Part shown: positions 34,811-44,917 of the stretch, in pieces | Numbering within the stretch: position 1 is the first letter of the stretch | Layout of the letters: every line of letters starts with the position of its first letter | NCBI RefSeq assembly: GCF_900109145.1 | Contig: NZ_FNYY01000019.1 | Span: forward strand, 1-64,000 | Reading direction: 5' to 3' | Length of the DNA: 64,000 nt | Origin: Marinovum algicola | Lineage (GTDB): Bacteria > Pseudomonadota > Alphaproteobacteria > Rhodobacterales > Rhodobacteraceae | Notes under the pieces: model-generated | Seen by the model: the letters and a program-made list of their open reading frames with translations, nothing else | What the model was told of the DNA's origin: nothing | Database searches by the model: none | Made by a program: the position numbers and the translations under genes

Positions 34811-36979
34811 TCACCCTTCGATACGCGCCAGATCGGCCACCGAAAGACAGGCGGTGCGGATGCTCGACAACAGGTTCAGCCGGTTGCGCCGCAGCACCTC
34901 GTTTTCGGCGTTGACCTGCACCGCCTCGAAAAACCCGTCGACCGCCCCGCGCAAGCCCGCCAGCGCCGACATCGCCGCCTCGAAATCCTGACGCTCCAGC
35001 GCCGCCTTGATCTTGGGCTCGGCGGCATCCAGCGCGGAAAACAGCGCCTTTTCCTCGGCTTCCTCGGCGAACTTCACGTCGCCACCAAAGCTGTATTCAA
35101 CCCCGTCCTTCTCTTCGGCCTGAGTCAGGATGTTGTTGGCGCGCTTGAAGCCCTGCAACAGGTTTTCGCCGTCCGACGTGTCGAGGAAGCCCTGCAAGGC
35201 CTGGGCGCGTTTGACCAGCAGCGCCAGATCGTCACTGCCCGGCATGGCGACACAGGCGTCGATCACGTCGTGCCGGATACCCTGATCGCGCAGGAAGACC
35301 TTCAGACGGTCGTGGACGAAAGAGAGGAGGTCAAAAAGAATTGCCTCCTTAGCTCCATACGTGATTTGGGACCCTTCGACTTCCATTACAGCCGAAACTT
35401 TCGCTTTAGCGTCAGCAGACTTCGCCGCGCTATCCAAGAACTCTGCCGTTTGAGGTCCGAAAGCTGATGCCAAGACGACTTCGAGCTCAATAGCTAGATC
35501 GTTCTCCAACACCAACCGGATCACCCCCAGCGCCGCGCGGCGCAGGGCAAAGGGATCCTTGCTTCCGGTGGGCTTTTCGTCGATCGCCCAGAAGCCGGTC
35601 AAAGTATCGAGTTTGTCGGCCAGCGCCACGGCGACCGAGACCGGCTCGACCGGCACGTCGTCGGAGGGGCCGAGCGGCGAGTAATGGTCGCGGCAGGCGT
35701 CGGCCACCGGCTGCGACAACCCGGCCTCCATGGCGTAATACCGCCCCATGATCCCCTGCAACTCGGGGAATTCATAGACCATCTCGGACGACAGATCGGC
35801 CTTGGCCACTTTCGCGGCCAGTTCCGCGGCATCGGCGTCCGCCCCGACCATCGGCGCGATCTCGCGTGCCAGTGCGGCGATGCGGGCGATGCGTTCGGCC
35901 TGCGAGCCCAGCTTGTTGTGGAAGGTGACCTGCGCCAGCGGCGCCGCCATGCCTTCGAGCCCCGCATCAGCAACGGCGCGCAAGTCGTTCTCCCAAAAGA
36001 ACTTTGCATCCGACAGCCGGGCCGAGAGAACCTTCTGGTTGCCGGCCAGGATGGTGGCGCCGTTGTCGGCGGTCTCGCGGTTGGCAACGGTGATGAATTT
36101 CTCGATCCGGCCGGTCTTGGGATTCTTCACCGAAAAGAACTTCTGGTGCTCTTTCATCGAGGTTTGCAGCACCTCCGGCGGCAGCCCGAGGAAATCGGCG
36201 CCGATCTCACCCATCAGCACCACCGGCCATTCCACCAGCCCGGCCACTTCGGCCAGAAGCCCCTTGTCCTCGACCACCTCCAGCCCTTGCGAAAAGGCTG
36301 CGTTGGTGGCGTCGTTCCAGATGTGATCGGCCCGCTCCTGCGCATCCAGAACCACATGCGCGCGCTTTAGCTTTGCCGCGTAATCCTCGTAAGATACAAC
36401 AGAAAACGCATCCGGTGCCATGAAGCGATGGCCGCGGGTCACATCGCCGGCGCGAATGCCGTCGATTTCGAAGGGCACCACCTCGGCGCCGGCCTCGTCG
36501 CTCAGCAGGCAGATCACCGAATGCAGCGGCCGCACCCAGCGCAGGCTGCCCGCGCCCCAGCGCATCGACTTCGGCCAGGGGAAGTTGCGGATCACCTCTT
36601 CCAGCACCTCGGCGACGATCTCTGCCGCCGGACGGCCGGGCTTGGTGATGGTGGCGAAATAGACCGCGCCCTTGGGGGTTTCGCGTTCCTCAAGATCGTC
36701 GCGGCTCACACCGGCACCGCGCAGAAACCCCTCGATCGCCTTGTCGGGCGCGCCCACCTTGGGGCCCTTGCGCTCTTCGCGCACGGTGGGGCTTTCGGCC
36801 AGCAGCCCCTCGACGGTCAGCGCCAGCCGGCGCGGCGTCGAAAAGGCGGCGGCGGAGGCATAGGTCAGCCCGGCCTCGACCAGCCCGTCGGTCATCCGCT
36901 TTTTCAGGTCGTCACAGGCGCGCGCCTGCATCCGCGCGGGAATTTCTTCGGAAAAGAGTTCGATAAGCAGGTCGGGCAT
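34811..36979 (-). CDS. glyS: Glycine--tRNA ligase beta subunit
   Basis: 722 residues. With the alpha subunit it charges tRNA-Gly (heterotetrameric bacterial GlyRS). It opens with the family signature LLIELFSEEIPARMQ and contains MKEHQKFF in mid-protein, the HD-like region and the C-terminal DALR/anticodon-binding domain. The frame is intact. A patch around residues 487-546 (35341-35520) is only about 52% G+C, with codons unlike the rest of the gene. It follows glyQ and the DUF6446 gene. Confidence 0.95.
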   Translation of the reverse strand: MPDLLIELFSEEIPARMQARACDDLKKRMTDGLVEAGLTYASAAAFSTPRRLALTVEGLLAESPTVREERKGPKVGAPDKAIEGFLRGAGVSRDDLEERETPKGAVYFATITKPGRPAAEIVAEVLEEVIRNFPWPKSMRWGAGSLRWVRPLHSVICLLSDEAGAEVVPFEIDGIRAGDVTRGHRFMAPDAFSVVSYEDYAAKLKRAHVVLDAQERADHIWNDATNAAFSQGLEVVEDKGLLAEVAGLVEWPVVLMGEIGADFLGLPPEVLQTSMKEHQKFFSVKNPKTGRIEKFITVANRETADNGATILAGNQKVLSARLSDAKFFWENDLRAVADAGLEGMAAPLAQVTFHNKLGSQAERIARIAALAREIAPMVGADADAAELAAKVAKADLSSEMVYEFPELQGIMGRYYAMEAGLSQPVADACRDHYSPLGPSDDVPVEPVSVAVALADKLDTLTGFWAIDEKPTGSKDPFALRRAALGVIRLVLENDLAIELEVVLASAFGPQTAEFLDSAAKSADAKAKVSAVMEVEGSQITYGAKEAILFDLLSFVHDRLKVFLRDQGIRHDVIDACVAMPGSDDLALLVKRAQALQGFLDTSDGENLLQGFKRANNILTQAEEKDGVEYSFGGDVKFAEEAEEKALFSALDAAEPKIKAALERQDFEAAMSALAGLRGAVDGFFEAVQVNAENEVLRRNRLNLLSSIRTACLSVADLARIEG

Positions 36980-37129
36980 AGGGTCACCGGGGGTTCTGGA
37001 TCAACGCCCCGGTGCTTAATGCCCCTGCCCCTGCACGGCAAGCCGATAGCGGCGAAATCGCTATCCCATCTTCTGGCCGGGCCGGGCACCTCTGCCGAAG
37101 GCTCGACGCGGGAGGCCGGTGCACCGTGC

Positions 37130-37660
37130 TCAGTCGGTGGAATTCTCGCGCGGGGGGCATTCCTCGCCCACCACGGTGCCGTCATAGGCCTTGTCGCCGC
37201 AGTCGTTCAGCTCGTGCCAGACAAAGCCGCGCCCGTCATCGGTGATCGCCACCACCCGGTCGACGCCATATGCCACGTTCTTCTGGCTCAGAAAGGTCAG
37301 CGCGTCCCCGGCCGCCAACGCGGCGCCGATGGCCTCGGCGTCGAAACAGTCGAACCAGCCGGGCGCAATGCGCGGCTCGGCATCGTCGTAGATTTCATAG
37401 GTCTCGGTCAGCATGGCGAGGCTGTGGATGGTGGTGAAGCAGGCGCGGTAGCGGATCGGCGAGCTGTCGGCGTCGATCGCCTCGAAGGCGTCATAGACGA
37501 TCGGCTCCGGCACGCCGGACGTCAGCGAGACAAGCTGCACGTCATCCTGACCGTTGGCGGCCACCGGCGAGTAGAAGGCATAGATCTGCATGTAGTAGAC
37601 CAGCGCGCCCGCGACCAAAGCCACCAAGACGATCACCCCCGCAATAATCCGGCCGCTCAT
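37130..37660 (-). CDS. DUF6446-type membrane-anchored protein between glyQ and glyS
   Basis: 176 residues. One N-terminal membrane anchor (about 4-26) precedes a periplasmic or soluble domain with several Cys (CFTTIH, FDCFDAE, NDCGD, EECPP). Its ATG overlaps the glyQ stop (bases 37657-37660), so it is coupled to GlyRS synthesis. I recall DUF6446 as the family found at this site in Rhodobacteraceae; function unknown. The open frame extends 54 codons upstream into glyQ but those residues are not protein-like. Confidence 0.75.
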   Translation of the reverse strand: MSGRIIAGVIVLVALVAGALVYYMQIYAFYSPVAANGQDDVQLVSLTSGVPEPIVYDAFEAIDADSSPIRYRACFTTIHSLAMLTETYEIYDDAEPRIAPGWFDCFDAEAIGAALAAGDALTFLSQKNVAYGVDRVVAITDDGRGFVWHELNDCGDKAYDGTVVGEECPPRENSTD

Positions 37661-38601
37661 TCTGCGGCCTCCGCCACATGGCCGCCCGCCTCGGTCAGCA
37701 CGAAGGCATCGGCGCAGGCCTTGGCCAGCGTCCTGACCCGGCCGATATAAGCCTGCCGTTCCGTGACCGAGATCACGCCCCGGGCGTCGAGCAGGTTGAA
37801 GATATGGCTGGCCTTGATGCATTGGTCATAGGCCGGATGCGCCATAACGATGCGCTTGCCGGTCTTGGGATCGTGATGCGGCGCCTCAAGGATGCGGGCG
37901 CATTCCGCCTCGGCCTCTTCGAAATGCCGCAACAGCACCTCGGTGTCGGCCACATCGAAATTCCAGCGGGAATATTCCTGCTCGGTCTGGCGAAACACGT
38001 CGCCATAGCTGAGCGCGATCGGCGTTTGGGGATCGTTGTAGGGCATGTCCATCACGTGATCGATGCCCAGCACATACATCGCCAGCCGCTCGAGCCCGTA
38101 GGTCAACTCGCCCGAGACCGGGTGGCAATCATGGCCGCCGACCTGCTGGAAATAGGTGAACTGGCTGACTTCCATGCCGTCGCACCAGACCTCCCAGCCC
38201 AGGCCCCAGGCGCCCAGTGTCGGGCTCTCCCAGTCATCCTCGACGAAGCGGATATCGTGCAGCGCCATGTCGATGCCGATGGCTTGCAGCGAACCGAGGT
38301 AGAGCGCCTGAAGATCGGGCGGACTGGGTTTGATCAGCACCTGATACTGGTAGTAATGCTGAAGCCGGTTCGGGTTCTCGCCGTAACGGCCGTCGGTGGG
38401 GCGGCGCGAGGGCTGAACATAGGCCGCGGCCCAGGGCTTCGAACCGAGCGACCGCAGGGTGGTGGCGGGGTGAAAGGTGCCGGCGCCGACCTCCATGTCA
38501 TAGGGCTGCATCACGGCGCAGCCCTGCTCGGCCCAATAGGCCTGGAGCCGCAGGATGATCTCCTGGAAAGAGCGCGGTTTGGTGGCGGTGTCGCGTGTCA
38601 T
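37657..38601 (-). CDS. glyQ: Glycine--tRNA ligase alpha subunit
   Basis: 314 residues, the catalytic class II core of heterotetrameric GlyRS. Signatures are [16 protein letters not shown], the [21 protein letters not shown]-type motif, and [18 protein letters not shown]. It heads the glyQ-DUF6446-glyS cluster. Confidence 0.97.
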   Translation of the reverse strand: MTRDTATKPRSFQEIILRLQAYWAEQGCAVMQPYDMEVGAGTFHPATTLRSLGSKPWAAAYVQPSRRPTDGRYGENPNRLQHYYQYQVLIKPSPPDLQALYLGSLQAIGIDMALHDIRFVEDDWESPTLGAWGLGWEVWCDGMEVSQFTYFQQVGGHDCHPVSGELTYGLERLAMYVLGIDHVMDMPYNDPQTPIALSYGDVFRQTEQEYSRWNFDVADTEVLLRHFEEAEAECARILEAPHHDPKTGKRIVMAHPAYDQCIKASHIFNLLDARGVISVTERQAYIGRVRTLAKACADAFVLTEAGGHVAEAAE

Positions 38602-38824
38602 GTCATGGCCTTTGCAAGCTTTGCGCCTGCTTAGGCGGATGCGGCGCGAGGGTCAATCAGAGGCCCCGGATTGGCGGCAAATAGTGTCCTGCGGCATTGC
38701 GGCAACCCTGGACTGACGATCACGTGACAAAAGCGGAAATCCGCCACTTTCAACGTGCAAGCCGGCCGCCATGCTCTACACTGGTTCGATACGACAGATA
38801 TGCAGGCCAGGACGACCCACACAT

Positions 38825-40576
38825 ATGACACGTTTGTTTTTTGCCACCCTTTGCGCGCTGGTATTTTCCCTGAGCGCCGCCATCGCCCAGGACAACCGGG
38901 CCTGGATTCAGATCGAGGCGCTGCCCAGCCTACTCGAAGCCGAAGACCGGGTGCGCGATTACGCCGAATTTCTGCCCAATGTGAACGGATTTGCCGTGGG
39001 ATCGGGCTGGTATGCGGTGGCGCTCGGGCCCTATGCCTCGCGCAATGCCGCCAATGGCGAGCTGCGCCAACTGCGTGCCCGGGGCCGGGTGCCGCGGGAC
39101 AGTTTTGTCGTCGGCGCGCAGTCGCTGCAACGCCAGTTCTGGCCGGTGGGCGCCGATGCGCAGACCGCACCGCCGCCGGTCGAGACCTCGGACCTGCCGG
39201 ATGACCAGGCGGCGGAGGCGGCGGCAGAGGCGGCGCCCGGCGCCCCGGAGGTGCCGGAGGAAACCCTGGCCCAGGCCCGCCGCAGCGAGGCGCAGATGAC
39301 CGGCCAGGAGAAACGCGACTTGCAGGTCGCGCTGCAATGGGCCGGCTTTTACAATGCCGCCATCGACGGCGCCTATGGCGCCGGCACCCGCCGCGCCATG
39401 GCAGCCTGGCAAGAGGCCAACGGCCATGAGGCCACCAGCGTGATGACCACCCGCCAGCGGGCCCTGGCCTTGCGGCAATACAATGCCGTGCTCGAGGGCA
39501 TGGACCTGCAACAGGTCACCGACAGCCAGGCCGGGATCGAGATGCTGCTGCCGCTGGGCGTGGTGGCATTCGAGGCGCATGAGGCGCCTTTTGCCCGCTA
39601 TGCGGCCACCGGCGATCTGCCGGCCCAGGTGCTGCTGATTTCTCAGGCCGGTGACCGGCGCCGCCTGTTCGGTCTCTACGACATCCTGCAAACCCTGGAA
39701 GTCGTGCCGCTTGACGGCCCGCGCGAGCGCCGCGACGACGGTTTCAGCATCACCGGCCGCAATGACGAGATCGTCTCGCACACCGAGGTCAGCCTGCGGG
39801 ACGGCGAGATCAAGGGGTTCATGCTGGTCTGGCCGGCCGGCGACGAAGACCGCCGGACGCGGGTGCTTCAGGAGATGTCGGAGAGTTTCACCCGCCTCGC
39901 CGGCGTGCTGCCGTCTGACCTGGGGGTCGATGACAGCCAGTCGGTCGACCTGCTGTCGGGACTGCAAATCCGCAAGCCGCGGGTGTCGCGCACCGGGTTC
40001 TTTGTCGCGGCGGATGGCACCGTGCTGACCACCCTGGAGGCGGTCGAGGGCTGCACCCGGGTCACGCTCGATGGCACGACCGAGGCGCGTGTCGCCGCGA
40101 CCGACACCGCGCTGGGCATGGCCCTGCTGACGCCCCAGAGCGCCCTGGCGCCGCTGGAGGTGGCCGAACTGGCCAGCGCCTCGCCGCGCCTGCAATCCGA
40201 GATCGCGGTTGCGGGCTTTTCCTACGAAGGTGTGCTGGGCGCGCCCTCGATGACCTTTGGGACGCTGGTCGATCTGCGCGGGCTGAACGGCGAGGACGCG
40301 CTCGACCGGGTGGCGCTCTCGGCCCTGCCCGGCGATGCCGGCGGGCCGGTGATGGACCGCTCGGGCGCGGTGATCGGCATGCTGTTGCCGCGCGACGGCG
40401 ACGGTCGGAGGCTGCCCGAGGAGGTCAGCTTTGCCGCCGATGCCAGCGCGCTGGAGGCGGCGATGCGGCAGGCCGGCGTCACGGCGCGGATGGCGCCGGG
40501 CGGCGCGGAGATGGCGCCGGAGGATCTGACCAACAAGGCGCGCGGAATGGCGGTCCTGGTGAGCTGCTGGGACTGA
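38825..40576 (+). CDS. Secreted SPOR / peptidoglycan-binding protein with a degenerate trypsin-like domain
   Basis: 583 residues with a Sec signal peptide (about 1-21). A SPOR-like domain (about 25-100) is followed by an acidic Ala/Pro linker (about 115-150), a peptidoglycan-binding-1 domain (about 160-215, with DGAYGAGTRRAM), a middle domain and a trypsin-fold C-terminal part (about 400-560). In the last, the places of the HtrA-type triad read TTLEAV (no His), LGMALL (no Asp) and GDAGGPV (Ala for Ser). It should therefore bind the wall but not cleave protein. It stands alone; function inferred. Confidence 0.82.
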   Translation: MTRLFFATLCALVFSLSAAIAQDNRAWIQIEALPSLLEAEDRVRDYAEFLPNVNGFAVGSGWYAVALGPYASRNAANGELRQLRARGRVPRDSFVVGAQSLQRQFWPVGADAQTAPPPVETSDLPDDQAAEAAAEAAPGAPEVPEETLAQARRSEAQMTGQEKRDLQVALQWAGFYNAAIDGAYGAGTRRAMAAWQEANGHEATSVMTTRQRALALRQYNAVLEGMDLQQVTDSQAGIEMLLPLGVVAFEAHEAPFARYAATGDLPAQVLLISQAGDRRRLFGLYDILQTLEVVPLDGPRERRDDGFSITGRNDEIVSHTEVSLRDGEIKGFMLVWPAGDEDRRTRVLQEMSESFTRLAGVLPSDLGVDDSQSVDLLSGLQIRKPRVSRTGFFVAADGTVLTTLEAVEGCTRVTLDGTTEARVAATDTALGMALLTPQSALAPLEVAELASASPRLQSEIAVAGFSYEGVLGAPSMTFGTLVDLRGLNGEDALDRVALSALPGDAGGPVMDRSGAVIGMLLPRDGDGRRLPEEVSFAADASALEAAMRQAGVTARMAPGGAEMAPEDLTNKARGMAVLVSCWD

Positions 40577-40595
40577 TGCCGCAGCGGGGATGGGG

Positions 40596-40649
40596 GCGCT
40601 GCCCCCGTCCCTGCGGGACTCCCCCGAGGGTATTTTCGGCAAGAGGAAG
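40596..40649 (+). repeat. Intergenic hairpin repeat, copy 2
   Basis: GCGCTGCCCCC, hairpin GTCCC-TGC-GGGAC, then TCCCCCGAGGGTATTTTC and GGCAAGAGGAAG. It lies between two convergent genes, where it could also work as a terminator. Confidence 0.85.
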
Positions 40650-40661
40650 AGCCGGGCTGCG

Positions 40662-41815
<1,154 letters not shown>

Positions 41816-41857
41816 TTATGGTGTTTCATCCCCTTTTGCGACCCCGCCTCTTGCAAC

Positions 41858-41890
41858 TTGCGGTGAGGTGTGAATGTTCTATATTCGTTC
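41858..41890 (+). promoter_or_regulatory. LexA (SOS) box overlapping a promoter
   Basis: GTTC-TATATTC-GTTC at 41876-41890 is a perfect alphaproteobacterial LexA box (GTTC-N7-GTTC). A -35-like TTGCGG (41858-41863), a 16-base spacer and a -10-like TATATT (41880-41885) overlap it. The predicted transcript start is around 41892, at the ATG of the downstream frame. Confidence 0.82.
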
Positions 41891-41892
41891 TA

Positions 41893-42402
41893 ATGAAGAT
41901 CCTGCGTGCTGCCCCCTCCGGCTCTGCTCTCTCCGACCCGGCGCGTCCGGTTCGCTCCGGGCCCTCCCGCGGCGGTCCGGGCGCCTCCGGTCCGGGCGTC
42001 TCTGGCCGCGAGGACTGGCCCCGTCCGCCGGCCGCGCTTCAGGCCGCGCGGCTGGCCGAACCGCCGGAGGGCGCGCGGGTCACCGTGGCGGGGCTGGTGA
42101 TCCTGCGGCAACGGCCCGGGACGGCCAAAGGGGTGATCTTTGTCACGCTGGAAGATGAGACCGGGGTGGTCAATGTCATCGTCTGGCGCAAGCTCTACGA
42201 ACGGTTTCGCCGGGCGGTGATCGCCGGCCGCCTGTTGCGCGTCACCGGCCGGGTGCAACGCGAGGCCGGGGTGATCCATGTGATCGCCGAAGAGGTCGAG
42301 GACATCTCGGCCATGCTCGACAGTCTTCTCGATGTCACAGATCCCGGCGAAGGTGCCGCCCCGCCGTCCGTCCTGCTTTCCGCCCCGGGCCAAAGCCGCT
42401 AA
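41893..42402 (+). pseudogene. Remnant of error-prone DNA polymerase DnaE2 (C-terminal OB-fold only)
   Basis: 169-codon open frame. Residues about 50-145 (RLAEPPEGARVTVAGLVILR through REAGVIHVIAEEVEDI) match the C-terminal OB-fold of DnaE2, normally the end of a ~1,080-residue polymerase. The first ~50 residues are low-complexity Ala/Ser/Gly/Arg and not recognisable. The polymerase core, imuA and imuB are absent. An intact LexA box ends 2 bases before the ATG, so any product would come from a leaderless mRNA. It is either a dead relic of an imuA-imuB-dnaE2 cassette or a retained stand-alone OB-fold protein. Confidence 0.72.
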
Positions 42403-42444
42403 CCTGCCCCAAAGCCCCCGGCAGAGGGCAAGAGGCAGAAGCAG

Positions 42445-42993
42445 ATGATCCACCGCACCGCATCCCGAAGGGCCTGCGTCGCGCCGCTTGGCGTGGCGCT
42501 TTGTCTTGCCCTGGCCAGTTGCGCTCCGCCCCCCGATCCCCCCACCCGCTTTGCCTTTACCGCGCTGGAGCGGGCCCGGGTGCCCGCCCCCGCAGGCGCG
42601 CGGCCCGGCAGTTGCTGGGCCCGCGACGTGACGCCGGCCGTACTCGAGACGCGCACCGCGCAGGTGCTGGAACAGCCCGCCATCCTCAATGCCGACGGCT
42701 CGCTGCTGGCGCCGGCAATCTATGCCACCGAGATTCAGCAGGAGATCGTCACCCCGCGCCGGGAATATGTCTTCGAGACGCTCTGCGCCGAGGAGATCAC
42801 GCCGGAATTCGTCGCTTCGCTGCAACGCGCGCTTCAGGTGCGCGGCAAATACGATGGCGCGATCTCGGGCGAGATCAACCCCGCCACCGAGGCCGCGCTG
42901 CGGCTTTATCAGCGGGCGCAGGGGGTCGAAACGGCGCTGCTGACGATCGAGACCGCCCGCGAGCTGGGGCTGGCGGCGGTCGAGCTGGGCTGA
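42445..42993 (+). CDS. Peptidoglycan-binding lipoprotein
   Basis: 182 residues. A lipoprotein signal peptide ends in the lipobox LASC (Cys about residue 26). A peptidoglycan-binding-1 domain occupies about 120-180 (LQRALQVRGKYDGAISGEINPATEAALRLYQRAQG). It probably tethers to wall glycan in the periplasm; activity unknown. A purine-rich ribosome site precedes the ATG. It is convergent with degP across a shared terminator. Confidence 0.82.
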   Translation: MIHRTASRRACVAPLGVALCLALASCAPPPDPPTRFAFTALERARVPAPAGARPGSCWARDVTPAVLETRTAQVLEQPAILNADGSLLAPAIYATEIQQEIVTPRREYVFETLCAEEITPEFVASLQRALQVRGKYDGAISGEINPATEAALRLYQRAQGVETALLTIETARELGLAAVELG

Positions 42994-43002
42994 GCCACAG
43001 AC

Positions 43003-43034
43003 AAAAAGGGGCGCCCCGCAGGACGCCCCCTTTC
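43003..43034. terminator. Bidirectional terminator between lipoprotein and degP genes
   Basis: AAAGGGGCG pairs with CGCCCCCTTT (one bulge). The minus strand continues into TTTTTG, a full intrinsic terminator for degP; the plus-strand side is weaker. Confidence 0.82.
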
Positions 43035-43055
43035 GGTCTCACGCAAGGAGCGAGA

Positions 43056-44543
43056 TCATTCTTCCAGACCAAGCGCCACAAAGCGCGGGTCACCGGCGCG
43101 CCGCACCAGCAGCAGCAGCGACTTGCGACCGGCCTCGCGGGCGGCCTCGATCTGCTCTTCCAGGGCGGCGATCTCGGTCACCTTCTGCTGGCCCGCTTCG
43201 GTGATGACGTCACCGGCGCGCAGGCCCTTTTCATAGGCTTCCGACATCTCGTCGACATCGGTCACCACCAGCCCCTCGGCGCTGGCCGGCAGCTCGAGCT
43301 GTCCGCGCAGCTCGTCGTTCATCGGCGAGACGGTGAGGCCGAGGATCTCGGCCTCTGCCGGGGCGGTCTCTTCCAGCGGCTGCGAGGCCGGCACCGCGGT
43401 GCCTTCGGCCTCTTCGCGGCGGCCCAGGGTCACCTTCAGCGTCTGGGTCTTGCCCTCGCGATTGACGACCACTAGAACCGACTTGCCGACGGTGGTGTTG
43501 CCCACCTGCCGGACCAGCGAACGGGTGTCGCTCACGTCGCGGCCATCGAACTTGACGATCACGTCCCCGGCTTCCATGCCGGCTTCCATCGCCGGGCCTT
43601 CGGGAACATCAGTCACCAGCGCGCCGGAGGTGGTCTCGAGCCCCATGGCCTCGGCCACGTCCTCTGTCACGTCCTGGATGCGCACGCCAAGCCAGCCACG
43701 GCGGGTCTCGCCGTATTCCTTGAGCTGGTCGACGACCTTGGTCACCACGTTCGACGCCATCGAAAAGCCGATGCCGATCGAGCCGCCATTGGGCGAAAGG
43801 ATCGCGGTGTTCACGCCGATCACATTGCCGTCCATGTCGAACAGCGGGCCGCCCGAGTTGCCGCGATTGATCGCGGCGTCGGTCTGGATGTAATCGTCAT
43901 AGGTGCCCGACAGCGCGCGGTTGCGGGCCGAGACGATGCCGGCCGAAACCGAAAAGCCCTGACCCAGCGGGTTGCCCATGGCCATCACCCAGTCACCGAC
44001 ACGGGCGGTGTCGCTGTCGCCAAAGCTGACGAAGGGCAGCGCCGCATCGGCCTCGACCTTGAGCAGCGCGATGTCGGTCTTGGGATCGGTGCCGATCACT
44101 TCGGCCGGCAGCTCCCGGCCGCCGAAGAACTCGATCAGGATCTCGTCCGCGCCGTCAATCACGTGGTTGTTGGTGACCACGAAGCCGTCTTCAGAGATCA
44201 CGAAGCCCGAACCCAGCGCCGAGGACCGGCGCGGCCGGTCGCCCTGCCCCTGACCGTTGCGGTCCTGGAACTCGCGAAAGAAATCCTCGAAGGGCGAGCC
44301 TTCGGGAACGATGCCCTGCGGGCCGGTGCGGCCGGCGACGGTGGTCGTGGTGGTGATGTTGACCACGGCCGGGCTGATGCTTTCGGCCAGATCGGCAAAG
44401 CTGTCAGGTGCGCCGCGCGCCGCGGCAGCCAGCGCCTGGGTCAGCACGAACATCACCGAGATGCCCAGCATCCACAGCATGCGCAGACGCGCGGGATGCG
44501 TCTGGTGCTCTGCTCGGGCAATTGCATTGAATTGGGGTCTCAA
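43056..44543 (-). CDS. degP: Do/DegP family periplasmic serine protease
   Basis: 495 residues from a TTG start, chosen because AGGAGGAG precedes it by 8 bases; the open frame continues 20 codons upstream. An N-terminal hydrophobic segment (about 21-42, VMFVLTQALAAAARG) acts as signal or anchor. The protease domain has all three catalytic residues: His in TNNHVIDG, Asp in KTDIALLK and Ser in GNSGGPLF. Two PDZ domains follow (about 275-370 and 400-490). It degrades or refolds misfolded envelope proteins. It is downstream of hflKC, a regular partner in envelope protein quality control. Confidence 0.93.
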   Translation of the reverse strand: MRPQFNAIARAEHQTHPARLRMLWMLGISVMFVLTQALAAAARGAPDSFADLAESISPAVVNITTTTTVAGRTGPQGIVPEGSPFEDFFREFQDRNGQGQGDRPRRSSALGSGFVISEDGFVVTNNHVIDGADEILIEFFGGRELPAEVIGTDPKTDIALLKVEADAALPFVSFGDSDTARVGDWVMAMGNPLGQGFSVSAGIVSARNRALSGTYDDYIQTDAAINRGNSGGPLFDMDGNVIGVNTAILSPNGGSIGIGFSMASNVVTKVVDQLKEYGETRRGWLGVRIQDVTEDVAEAMGLETTSGALVTDVPEGPAMEAGMEAGDVIVKFDGRDVSDTRSLVRQVGNTTVGKSVLVVVNREGKTQTLKVTLGRREEAEGTAVPASQPLEETAPAEAEILGLTVSPMNDELRGQLELPASAEGLVVTDVDEMSEAYEKGLRAGDVITEAGQQKVTEIAALEEQIEAAREAGRKSLLLLVRRAGDPRFVALGLEE

Positions 44544-44719
44544 TTGAAGAACTCCTCCTGTTTGACCGCACGCCGCGGTCACTGCCTGAATAACCAGTGC
44601 CAATGTAGGTACTCAAAAGCCACAAACAAAGGAACTCTCGCGCCTTCAACCACCTGTGATTTGATCGTGAAGAAAGTAACACATCCGCAACCGGCCCACG
44701 ATCACATCCGCGGCAGACC

Positions 44720-44917
44720 TCATCCGCCCAGCGTCTTGGCGATCCAGACCATCAGCACGCCGAGCACCAGTGCCAGCAGGCCGAGGTTGCGGCGCTGGGT
44801 CTCCGGCAGGGCGCGCAACGCTTCCAGCAGCTGTTCCACAAGCGAAGGGGCCAGCGCATAGGCCAGCCCCTCCACGATCAAGACCAGCCCGAGGGCCAGA
44901 AATGCGGTTTCGATCAT
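44720..44917 (-). CDS. DUF2065 small membrane protein (YjeT-like)
   Basis: 65 residues, two hydrophobic helices (about 3-25 and 43-63) separated by a charged loop (ALRALPETQRRN). It matches DUF2065, which typically follows hflC. Its ATG overlaps the hflC stop by 4 bases (44914-44917). Function unknown; the position suggests a link to the HflKC/FtsH complex. Confidence 0.88.
   Translation of the reverse strand: MIETAFLALGLVLIVEGLAYALAPSLVEQLLEALRALPETQRRNLGLLALVLGVLMVWIAKTLGG

Noticed and set aside
35320-35520. Insertion element or frameshift inside glyS
   Set aside because: The reading frame and family sequence are continuous; no terminal repeats or target duplications.
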